Below, one piece after another: positions 1 to 6,720 of a stretch of DNA of 6,905 nucleotides. The position numbers were made by a program, and so were the translations under genes. The stretch lies in assembly GCA_002401215.1 (NCBI GenBank), contig NVSL01000051.1:10537-17441 (forward strand). The letters are read 5' to 3'. Numbering within the stretch: position 1 is the stretch's first letter; each line of letters opens with the position of its first letter. The notes beneath the pieces were generated by a model, which was given only the letters and a program-made list of their open reading frames with translations, did not search any database and had not been told where the DNA came from. This stretch comes from Flavobacteriaceae bacterium (GTDB taxonomy: Bacteria > Bacteroidota > Bacteroidia > Flavobacteriales > Flavobacteriaceae).

Positions 1-2
1 TG

Positions 3-224
3 AATGTAAAGCAACTCCGAAAATATTGTGTGCTGAATGAGGAGTCAAAAACCCTTTTAAAAAATGCCATGGAGAAACTGAACTTATCTGCTCGCGCCTA
101 CGACAGAATTTTGAAGGTAGCGAGGACAATTTCTGACTTAGAGCAAAACGAACATATTTCTCCAGACCATATTGCTGAAGCTATTCAATATCGGAGTTTG
201 GATAGGGAGGGTTGGCTCGGGTAA
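3..224 (+). CDS. comM: ComM/YifB-family Mg-chelatase-like AAA+ ATPase, C-terminal fragment
   Basis: This is the last 73 codons of a gene whose start lies before the window. The frame is already open at base 3, reading NVKQLRKYC before the first possible GTG at 30, so that GTG is internal rather than a start. The visible part is the small C-terminal helical domain of the Mg-chelatase-like subfamily. It contains the family-typical stretches [16 protein letters not shown] (about residues 29-44 of the fragment), [15 protein letters not shown] and the terminal LDREGWLG, ending at TAA 222-224. Family knowledge: ComM is a hexameric AAA+ helicase that promotes branch migration during natural transformation, and the Bacteroidetes members are usually annotated YifB. 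The Walker A/B motifs and Lon-like N-terminal domain would lie outside the window, so activity cannot be judged here. Identity of the C-terminal domain is secure; the functional transfer from ComM is inference. Confidence 0.88.
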   Translation, partial: NVKQLRKYCVLNEESKTLLKNAMEKLNLSARAYDRILKVARTISDLEQNEHISPDHIAEAIQYRSLDREGWLG

Positions 225-234
225 AAATTGAATT

Positions 235-765
235 ATGGAAAATAAAATTAGCATACCAGAAGAAATTATCACTCACAAAATTTATTGGATTTGAGAACAA
301 AAAGTAATGCTAGATAGAGATTTAGCACAACTTTACGGGGTTGAAACTAAATACTTAAAAAGACAAGTTAAAAGAAATATAGAGCGATTTCCAGAAGATT
401 TTATGTTTGAATTGAATAAAGAAGAGTTCAAAAATTGGAGGAGCCAATTTGGCACCTCCAATTCTTCGGACAAAATGGGCCTACGTCGTCCGCCTTATGC
501 TTTCACCGAAAACGGAGTCGCTATGTTATCAAGTGTATTAAAAAGTAAACGCGCTATCGAAGTCAATATTAAAATTATTAGAGTGTTTACTAAAATAAGA
601 TAATCACTATCCGAAAATTTAAATCTAAAATTAGAAATTGAATCCATCAAAAAGAAACTTGGTAATCACGATAAAAATATTGAACTCGTTTTTTCTTATT
701 TAGATGAACTCCTTAAGAAAAAAGAAGTTCCGACTAAGAGAACTAAAATTGGTTTTAAAAAATGA
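235..765 (+). pseudogene. ORF6N-domain (KilA-N-like) DNA-binding protein gene with two in-frame stop codons
   Basis: One reading frame from ATG 235 to TGA 763-765 would give about 176 residues, a normal length for stand-alone ORF6N proteins. It is broken by TGA at 292-294 (codon 20) and TAA at 601-603. Before the first stop lies a typical N-terminus (MENKISIPEEIITHKIYWI). After it come [18 protein letters not shown], a lysine/arginine-rich segment with FPEDFMFEL, the hallmark [19 protein letters not shown], and VFTKIR. After the second stop the same frame continues with a predicted coiled-coil-like tail and a basic end, IGFKK. In relatives the first stop aligns with an arginine ([13 protein letters not shown]) and the second with a glutamate (KIRE), so single substitutions (CGA or AGA to TGA; GAA to TAA) explain both. 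The family occurs in phages and as bacterial accessory genes and is thought to bind DNA; targets are unknown. The longest open piece, ATG 307 to 603 (98 residues), retains most of the domain and could conceivably be made. It begins 10 bases after comM. Confidence 0.85.
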
Positions 766-770
766 ATTAT

Positions 771-803
771 TGTTAAAGTTTCCTTAACAAGAAAACTTTA
801 ACA
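771..803. repeat. Perfect 11-bp inverted repeat with 11-nt spacer, overlapping an alternative 7-bp repeat
   Basis: TGTTAAAGTTT (771-781) is exactly complementary to AAACTTTAACA (793-803). A second pairing, TTGTTAA (770-776) with TTAACAA (784-790), uses part of the same left arm, so the two hairpins exclude each other. It lies in the 83-base gap between the broken ORF6N gene and the protease gene. The stem is AT-rich and is not followed by a T run on either strand, so it is a weak candidate for an intrinsic terminator. A dyad operator or an mRNA leader structure is equally possible. The repeat is seen directly; its role is unknown. Confidence 0.6.
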
Positions 804-814
804 CATTGAATTTG

Positions 815-822
815 TATTTTTG
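815..822 (+). promoter_or_regulatory. Possible Bacteroidetes -7 promoter element (TATTTTTG)
   Basis: TATTTTTG matches the Bacteroidetes sigma-A -7 consensus TAnnTTTG and ends 26 bases before the protease ATG, which would leave a leader of about 20 bases. No TTG-type -33 element is present at the usual distance upstream: the expected zone around 790-796 falls in the spacer and right arm of the inverted repeat. The match is short and could be chance in AT-rich DNA. Confidence 0.35.
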
Positions 823-848
823 ATTGCAATAAATAAAAGATACAATCT

Positions 849-3800
849 ATGAATAAATTATTCAGTTTACTAGCAAGTATACTTGTAACAACTACCGTTG
901 TTTTCTCTCAAGAAAACCCCTTAATTAACACTCCTTCATTAAGTCCAGACGGCTCCGTAATAGCCTTTAATTATCAAGGCGATATTTGGACAGTTGAGAC
1001 AAATGGTCAAAATTTAAAAAGGCTCACAATTCACGAAGCCAATGATGCCAATCCACATTGGAGCGCTGATGGGAAAACCATCGCCTTTAATAGTGATCGA
1101 TTTGGTAATAACGATGTATTTACAATAAGTTCTAATGGCGGATTACCCCACAGAATCACTTATCACTCTGCATCTGATAAAGTAACGGATTTCACCAAGA
1201 ACAACGAAATCTATTTTACAACAGCACGTAATTTCGTTCAGGTTGAGCGCGAAGCAGAAATTCATCATATTTCAGAAAAAGGAGGAACACCATTTAGATT
1301 GTTAGATGCGGTTGGTTTTGACGCTACACTATCTCCTAATGGTAAATTCATTGCATTTACACGCGGAACTTGTCGTGTTGAACGTGAGGCGTACCAAGGA
1401 CCAGCAAATCGCGATTTATGGTTATACAATAATGACACAAAAAGCTACCGACAATTAACTGCTTTCGACGGACAAGATTTAGCACCGCAATGGGCTGATG
1501 ACAGCACTATTGTTTTTCAATCAGCTAGAAGTGGCGTTTATAATGTTCATCAATTACAAATTGATGCAAATGGCAACAAAACTGGCGAGATATCTCAAAT
1601 TACTTCCCTTAAAAAAATGGGATTGTGGTCCTTTGACCTAAGCACCAATGGTAAAGATCTTGTAGTAGTTTCAGGTGATAAAATTTCATTAGTAAATAGA
1701 AACACTAAATCAGCTAAACCTCTCAAAATTACAATTGGAAGTGATTATCGATTTGATCCTCAAGAGCGTAAAACATTTAGTAATAATGCTACTGAAATTG
1801 AAGTGTCACCTAACGGGAAACTAAGCGCTTTTGTTGTGAGAGGTGAAGTATTTATTACTGAAAACGACACTAAAAAAAGTAGAACAATCAATCTTACAAA
1901 CTCACCTTCTCGTGATTTGGATATTATTTGGTTAAATGACGAGACACTTCTTTTTAAATCTGACAGAAACGGATCAAACAACTTATACACGGTTTCATCA
2001 AATGATCCTGAAAACGAAAATATATTTACTTCTTTAAAGCATAACATAGTACAAATTACAAAATCAAAAGCGGGAATTTCTAATCCAACATTAGCTCCAA
2101 ATGGAACTTCTATTGTGTATAAAGAAGGTAATGGAAAACTGATTACAGCAACTATTTCAGAAACAGGAAAAGTCAGCAATCAAAAAACGTTAATAGACAG
2201 TTGGGATTCAGCTGAAGGACTCGCATGGTCTCCAGATTCAAAATGGTTGGCCTATAGTTTAAGTGATTTAAATTTTAATGATGAAATTTATATTCACAAA
2301 GCAGATGGCTCAAAAGACCCAATCAACATTTCTATGCATCCTAAAGGAGATTATAGCCCTACATGGAGCGCTGATGGTAAAAAACTAGGTTTTTCATCAA
2401 ACAGAAACAATGGTGATTTTGATGTTTGGTTCGTTTGGCTTAACAAAAAGGATTGGGAAAAAACCAAAGAAGATTGGGATGAAGAAGTTGATGAAAAGAA
2501 AGCTAAAAAAGACGAAAAGTCAGATGACAAAAAAGAAGATGAAATTGTAGATGTAATTATTGATTTTGAAGACATTCATGAACGTCAAGTTCAGGTTACA
2601 TCTTTTACTGGAGGAGAATCTATTGAAGCAATTTCAAAAGATGGAAAAACTTTCTATTATACTACAGGCAATGGAACTAGAGGTAATCCTAAAGTTGAAA
2701 ATGACTTATTTAAAATAGCATGGGATGGAAAGGATAGAAAGGCATTAACTAGTGGAAATGCTCGTCCAAGACAAGTTTCATTAGATTTGAAAGAAAAATA
2801 TATCTATCATATTTCTAAAGGGAAACTTGCCAGAATCAAAACATCAGATAGCAAAAAAGAAAGTCTACCATTTTCTGCAAAAATGATTATTGATTATACT
2901 GCAGAATCAAATCAAATATTTGATGAAGCATGGAACGTAATAGAAGATAGATTCTATGACCCTAATCATCATGGACGGGATTGGGATAAACTAAAAAACA
3001 CCTACAAGCCTCTTGCATTAAAAGCGTCTACACGTACTGACTTTAAAGTAGTATTTAATAAAATGTTAGGTCAAATAAATGCAAGTCATATGGGATTATA
3101 CAGAGGCGAGAATCGCGCTGACACCCAAAATGAACAAACTGGTATTTTAGGTATTGAACTTGAAAATGCTAATGGAAATTTAAAAATTTCAGCCATTGTA
3201 CCAAACAGCGCTGCTGACAGAGAAACCAGCAAATTAATTGTTGGAGATATTATTAAAAGTGTGAATGGAGAAGAAGTTTCTACATCCGAAAACATGTACA
3301 AACATTTGGCGGCTACAACCAATGAAAAAATTGTATTGGAAGTAACAAGAAATGGAGCCGAAAGGGAAGTTGTAATTAGACCAAAATCGAGTGCAAGAAC
3401 TGACAATTATAAAGCTTGGGTAAAAGAACGTAAGCGACTTACTGAAAAATATTCAAACGGACGCTTGGGTTATATTCACATTCAAGGAATGAATTGGACT
3501 AGCTTTGAACGCTTTGAACGTGAATTGACAGCAGCTGGATTGGGTAAAGAAGGTATTGTAATTGATGTACGATTTAATGGTGGCGGTTGGACTACTGATT
3601 ATTTAATGGCTGTGTTAAATGTGCAACAGCATGCATACACTGTCCCTCGAGGAGCTGCTAAAAATTTAGAAAAGGAACATACAAATTTTTCTAAATACTA
3701 TCCTTTTAGCGAGCGACTACCATTGGCTTCATGGACCAAGCCATCTATTGCATTGTGTAATCAAAATTCATATTCGAATGCCGAAATATTTTCGCATGCA

Positions 3801-4058
3801 TACAAAGAATTAAATCTAGGAAAATTAGTAGGAGTACCAACCTTTGGAGCTGTAATTTCAACTGGAGGTCATACCTTAATTGATGGTTCTTATGTACGTG
3901 TACCGTTTAGAGGGTGGTATGTAAAATCATCACAAAAAAATATGGACTTTACACCGGCTATGCCAGATGTTGTCGTTTATAATAATCCAGATGACAAGGC
4001 AAAAGGGAAAGATACACAACTTAAAAAAGCGGTAGATGAGTTGCTAAAAGATTTGTAG
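849..4058 (+). CDS. Exported Tricorn-like S41 family protease (PD40 beta-propeller, PDZ, S41 core)
   Basis: A complete 1069-residue protein, the usual size for Tricorn homologues. Residues 1-20 form a Sec signal peptide (MNKLFSLLASILVTTTVVFS, cleavage near FS/Q), so it should act in the periplasm or outside, unlike the cytosolic archaeal Tricorn. Residues ~30-530 hold PD40/WD40-like propeller blades (LSPDGSVIAFNYQGDIW, PHWSADGKTIAF, LSPNGKFIAF, LAWSPDSKWLAYS, PTWSADGKKLGFSSNRN). A charged Lys/Asp/Glu-rich linker spans ~533-575 and ends in IDFEDIHERQVQVT. The C1 domain (~700-760) has FDEAWNVIEDRFYDP and the catalytic pair Ser746-His747 in NASHMG. A PDZ domain spans ~764-846. The S41 core (~871-1045) has DVRFNGGGW (906-914, oxyanion region) and the nucleophile Ser976 in SYSNAE. 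The acidic position aligned to Tricorn Glu1023 is Asp1033 (NMDFTPAMPD). Family role: trimming of oligopeptides; the actual substrate is unknown. The ATG is chosen because it starts the signal peptide; no Shine-Dalgarno is visible. It appears monocistronic, with a terminator 10 bases after TAG. Confidence 0.93.
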   Translation: MNKLFSLLASILVTTTVVFSQENPLINTPSLSPDGSVIAFNYQGDIWTVETNGQNLKRLTIHEANDANPHWSADGKTIAFNSDRFGNNDVFTISSNGGLPHRITYHSASDKVTDFTKNNEIYFTTARNFVQVEREAEIHHISEKGGTPFRLLDAVGFDATLSPNGKFIAFTRGTCRVEREAYQGPANRDLWLYNNDTKSYRQLTAFDGQDLAPQWADDSTIVFQSARSGVYNVHQLQIDANGNKTGEISQITSLKKMGLWSFDLSTNGKDLVVVSGDKISLVNRNTKSAKPLKITIGSDYRFDPQERKTFSNNATEIEVSPNGKLSAFVVRGEVFITENDTKKSRTINLTNSPSRDLDIIWLNDETLLFKSDRNGSNNLYTVSSNDPENENIFTSLKHNIVQITKSKAGISNPTLAPNGTSIVYKEGNGKLITATISETGKVSNQKTLIDSWDSAEGLAWSPDSKWLAYSLSDLNFNDEIYIHKADGSKDPINISMHPKGDYSPTWSADGKKLGFSSNRNNGDFDVWFVWLNKKDWEKTKEDWDEEVDEKKAKKDEKSDDKKEDEIVDVIIDFEDIHERQVQVTSFTGGESIEAISKDGKTFYYTTGNGTRGNPKVENDLFKIAWDGKDRKALTSGNARPRQVSLDLKEKYIYHISKGKLARIKTSDSKKESLPFSAKMIIDYTAESNQIFDEAWNVIEDRFYDPNHHGRDWDKLKNTYKPLALKASTRTDFKVVFNKMLGQINASHMGLYRGENRADTQNEQTGILGIELENANGNLKISAIVPNSAADRETSKLIVGDIIKSVNGEEVSTSENMYKHLAATTNEKIVLEVTRNGAEREVVIRPKSSARTDNYKAWVKERKRLTEKYSNGRLGYIHIQGMNWTSFERFERELTAAGLGKEGIVIDVRFNGGGWTTDYLMAVLNVQQHAYTVPRGAAKNLEKEHTNFSKYYPFSERLPLASWTKPSIALCNQNSYSNAEIFSHAYKELNLGKLVGVPTFGAVISTGGHTLIDGSYVRVPFRGWYVKSSQKNMDFTPAMPDVVVYNNPDDKAKGKDTQLKKAVDELLKDL

Positions 4059-4067
4059 AACTACAAA

Positions 4068-4104
4068 AAAAGCAGTCTAGACTAGAACGTCATAGACTGC
4101 TTTT
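4068..4104. terminator. Bidirectional intrinsic terminator between convergent genes
   Basis: A perfect 12-bp stem, AAAAGCAGTCTA (4068-4079) with TAGACTGCTTTT (4093-4104), encloses a 13-nt loop. On the plus strand the stem ends in a TTTT run followed by ACTTAT. On the minus strand the hairpin is followed by seven T residues (complement of 4065-4071). It begins 10 bases after the protease stop and 18 bases beyond the dsbD stop, so it can end both transcripts. The T run is stronger for the minus-strand unit. Confidence 0.88.
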
Positions 4105-4122
4105 ACTTATAAATACTTTTGG

Positions 4123-6147
4123 TTATTGATTCTTTTTAAAAGTCTCAACACCTTCCCCTAACCACTCAAAGTATTCATCAACGTCTGGTGTGTATCCAAC
4201 AGGGTCAATCAAATTTTCTTCATCATGCCCCATCAATACATAATAAGGTTGTGCGTTTGTACCATATTTTACGGCTTGCATTTCGCTCCACTTCTGACCG
4301 ATATAACGCAACTTTTTTCCTGGATTCAAAACTGATTCAACCACTTCATCTTCTTCCAATGCGCGTTTATCATCTACAAATAAGGATATTAAAATCACAT
4401 CATTTTTTAGGATGTTTAGCACTTTATCTTTTGGCCAAACATTCTGTTCCATCTTTCTGCAATTCACACATGCCTTACCTGTAAAATCTATCATTACGGG
4501 TTTGTTTACTTTTTTTGCATACGCCAATCCTGTTTCATAATCATCAAAAGTTAAGATATCATGTGGCGCTAACAAATGAGCTCCCTCTGGAATTTTGGCA
4601 ATCGTTGCTCCGTCTCCACCTTGACGCGCATACCCAACACCATAAGGCGATTCGGCATAATGCTGTGGTGGAGGAAACGCGCTGATTAAATTTAATGGTG
4701 CTCCCCATAATCCGGGAATCATATAAATTGTAAATGACATTACGATCAAACCTAAACTCAACCTACCCACAGAAATATGTGTTAATGGCGAATCATGTGG
4801 CAATTGAATTTTTCCGAAAAGGTAAAAAGCCAAAGCTCCAAAAACAGCAATCCAAATGGCGATAAATACTTCGCGTTCGAACCAATGTAATTCTAATACT
4901 AAATCTGCATTCGACAAGAATTTGAATGCCAACGCTAATTCTAAAAATCCTAAAACAACTTTTACTGTATTTAACCAACCTCCAGATTTTGGAAGAGAAT
5001 TCATCCATCCTGGGAACGCTGCAAATAATGTAAATGGTAATGCGATGGCTAATGAGAACCCGAACATACCAATAACTGGGCCTGCATAATTACCTCCTGA
5101 TGCCGCCTCTACTAACAAGGTTCCAACGATTGGTCCTGTACAAGAAAAGGATACAATTGCCAAAGCCAATGCCATAAAAAAGATGCCTATGATTCCGCCT
5201 CTGTCTGCTTGTTTATCTATTTTTGTTCCCCAAGAACTTGGCAATGTTATTTCAAATGCACCTAAAAAGGACGCTGCAAAAACAAGTAACAATACAAAGA
5301 AAATTAAGTTGAACCATACATTTGTTGCGAGTGCATTTAGAGCATCAGCACCAAAGAAATATGAAACTGCAAGCCCTAGAAAAACATAAATTGCAATAAT
5401 TGCCAATCCGTAGATAACTGCATTTCTCACTCCCGCCGCCTTACTTTTACTTTGTTTGGTAAAGAAACTCACGGTCATCGGAATCATCGGAAACACACAT
5501 GGTGTTAACAATGCTAAAAATCCTGAGAAGAAAGCAATTATAAAAATTGTCCACAACCCTTTTTTATTTCCTTTAGATTTTTTCTCTTTTTTGGGTGATA
5601 CTTTCTCTTTTACCTCACTTTTTTTTTCTACTGAAACTGATTTTTCATTACTGATATTTTCAATTTCAGTAGAAGTTAAAAGAGCACCTGCTTTACCTTG
5701 AACAGAAAAGCTAAGGTCTTTATAAGTTGGTGGTAAACATTGTGTATCATCACACACCATAAATTCTATTTCGCCAACAATGTCAATTTTATCATTGGTT
5801 AATAAACGGATGTGTTGTTTAAATGTAGCAGTATTTTCAAAGAATTTTATCTTCATTTGAAAAACAGGATCATCAATAGTATGCCCTTTTCCCTCAGCTG
5901 TTTTACCAACTAATTGAAATTTACTATTATCATCTGTAAAGGTAAACGCTGTAGCAATCGGTCCGTCTTCAGGAACATCTTGCGAATATAAATGCCATCC
6001 ACTTTCAATAGTAGCGGTGACCACCAAATTATAATCTGTATCCGAAATTTTTTCAACCGAAGTTGTAAAAGTTACGGGGTCTAAAATTTGAGCATTTAAA
6101 TTAACAGCGAATAGGAAAACTAAAAATCCTGCTACTACATTTTTCAT
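4123..6147 (-). CDS. dsbD: Thiol:disulfide interchange protein DsbD (three-domain electron transporter)
   Basis: A complete 674-residue inner-membrane protein that carries electrons from cytosolic thioredoxin to periplasmic thiol proteins. Residues 1-20 are a signal peptide (ending NLNAQ). The alpha domain (~21-155) is immunoglobulin-like and carries the cysteine pair Cys132/Cys137 (VCDDTQCLPP); the spacing is C-x4-C, where E. coli DsbD has C-x5-C. A Lys/Glu/Ser-rich linker (~165-196) follows. The membrane domain (~198-480) has about eight hydrophobic helices, with one redox cysteine in LLTPCVFPMIP (Cys217) and one in SFSCTGP (Cys336). The C-terminal thioredoxin-like domain (~530-674) has CVNC (Cys560, Cys563) and a cis-proline-type QPYYV (Pro634). 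All six expected redox cysteines are present, so it looks functional. The start ATG lies 6 bases after the stop of the M16 gene, indicating co-transcription. Likely clients, by family analogy, are DsbC-type and cytochrome c maturation proteins; none is visible here. Confidence 0.95.
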   Translation of the reverse strand: MKNVVAGFLVFLFAVNLNAQILDPVTFTTSVEKISDTDYNLVVTATIESGWHLYSQDVPEDGPIATAFTFTDDNSKFQLVGKTAEGKGHTIDDPVFQMKIKFFENTATFKQHIRLLTNDKIDIVGEIEFMVCDDTQCLPPTYKDLSFSVQGKAGALLTSTEIENISNEKSVSVEKKSEVKEKVSPKKEKKSKGNKKGLWTIFIIAFFSGFLALLTPCVFPMIPMTVSFFTKQSKSKAAGVRNAVIYGLAIIAIYVFLGLAVSYFFGADALNALATNVWFNLIFFVLLLVFAASFLGAFEITLPSSWGTKIDKQADRGGIIGIFFMALALAIVSFSCTGPIVGTLLVEAASGGNYAGPVIGMFGFSLAIALPFTLFAAFPGWMNSLPKSGGWLNTVKVVLGFLELALAFKFLSNADLVLELHWFEREVFIAIWIAVFGALAFYLFGKIQLPHDSPLTHISVGRLSLGLIVMSFTIYMIPGLWGAPLNLISAFPPPQHYAESPYGVGYARQGGDGATIAKIPEGAHLLAPHDILTFDDYETGLAYAKKVNKPVMIDFTGKACVNCRKMEQNVWPKDKVLNILKNDVILISLFVDDKRALEEDEVVESVLNPGKKLRYIGQKWSEMQAVKYGTNAQPYYVLMGHDEENLIDPVGYTPDVDEYFEWLGEGVETFKKNQ

Positions 6148-6153
6148 TCTATT

Positions 6154-6720
6154 TTACTTTTTGGGTTTAAACACAATTTCGAACGATTCTGAATCGTCTA
6201 ACAATCTAGTCGTAATATCTTGAATATCTTTCGCTGTGATTGTATTAATTATGTTTTCAAAATTATCAGCATCGTTCATATTATAACTTTCTAAGACATA
6301 GTTTTTTAATAAACTCATCTCATATTTATTATAATTTTTTGCTTCTTCTCTTTCTTTTAAATAATTGGTTAAGGTTTTATCTAAGTCAACTTGTTTTATT
6401 GTTCCGTTAGCAATTGCTTTGATTTCATCATTTACAATTTTTACCAAAGTTTCTACTTTATCAGGATTACAGTCAAAAGAAACAGATAAATAGGCTTGTT
6501 GTTTTGGCTCTTTAGATAAATTTCCCCAACTGCTTGCACCGTAGGTACCACCTTCCTCTTCACGTAAAGTTTCGGTAAAACGCAATTGCAACATATCGCC
6601 TAAAATACTCATCAATTGAGCATCTTTCCCATTCAGATCCTGAGATTGCACACTCGCAAACGTCCAATCCAGCGTCTTTTCCGTTTCAGGATTTCCGCTT
6701 TGATTGAAATCCTTCTCCCT
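6154..6720 (-). CDS. M16-family zinc peptidase homologue, C-terminal domain only (5' part lost at a junction)
   Basis: The frame ends at TAA (6154-6156). The securely M16-like part runs from about NGKDAQLMSILGDMLQLRF (near 6630) to the terminal FEIVFKPKK, roughly 158 residues. It contains the C-terminal M16 signature TETLREEEGGTYGAS, whose Arg and Tyr/Gly residues belong to the conserved substrate-side motif of the inactive half. The zinc-binding HxxEH motif sits in the N-terminal half of such proteins, which are commonly about 900 residues in Bacteroidetes, and is absent here. The frame stays open to an ATG at 6828, but the residues encoded beyond about 6633 do not resemble M16, and beyond 6720 they are the antisense of trmJ, so that ATG is not a credible start. 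The upper boundary given is a limit of the open frame before trmJ, not a gene start. It sits just upstream of dsbD (6-base gap) in a probable operon. Expected role: peptide degradation in the envelope. Confidence 0.8.
   Translation of the reverse strand, partial: REKDFNQSGNPETEKTLDWTFASVQSQDLNGKDAQLMSILGDMLQLRFTETLREEEGGTYGASSWGNLSKEPKQQAYLSVSFDCNPDKVETLVKIVNDEIKAIANGTIKQVDLDKTLTNYLKEREEAKNYNKYEMSLLKNYVLESYNMNDADNFENIINTITAKDIQDITTRLLDDSESFEIVFKPKK
6631..6720. other. Breakpoint zone between the flavobacterial segment and the trmJ segment
   Basis: These 90 bases lie between the last sequence I can assign to M16 and the first I can assign to TrmJ. Base composition rises here (about 46% G+C by hand count, against visibly lower values to the left). 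The minus frame reads GNPETEKTLDWTFASVQSQD, which I cannot match to the M16 fold. The plus frame reads ISALIEILLPVV just before the TrmJ motif, and could be either true TrmJ sequence or read-through. The exact join cannot be placed by eye. Confidence 0.55.

Noticed and set aside
30..32. GTG at 30 as the start of a small 64-residue gene
   Set aside because: The same frame is open and homologous upstream to the window edge (NVKQLRKYC), so this is the tail of a larger gene.
292..603. Genetic-code reassignment or programmed stop readthrough to explain the ORF6N stops
   Set aside because: Two different stops (TGA and TAA) are involved, the neighbouring complete genes end at ordinary stops and use none internally, and no recoding structure is evident; mutation or sequencing error is simpler.
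2445..2575. Charged Lys/Asp/Glu-rich stretch in the protease as an insertion or repeat expansion
   Set aside because: A charged linker before the IDFEDI segment is usual between the propeller and catalytic halves in bacterial Tricorn-like proteins, and no exact tandem unit is present.
1760..3406. Minus-strand open frames at 1760-2179, 2351-2575 and 3086-3406
   Set aside because: They lie wholly inside the protease gene, have low-complexity serine/phenylalanine/leucine-rich translations typical of antisense frames of AT-rich genes, and lack recognisable domains.
4188..5701. Plus-strand open frames at 4188-4484, 4856-5089, 5183-5389 and 5456-5701, and the minus-strand frame 4793-5008
   Set aside because: All are shadows within dsbD, whose own frame has complete domain and cysteine support.
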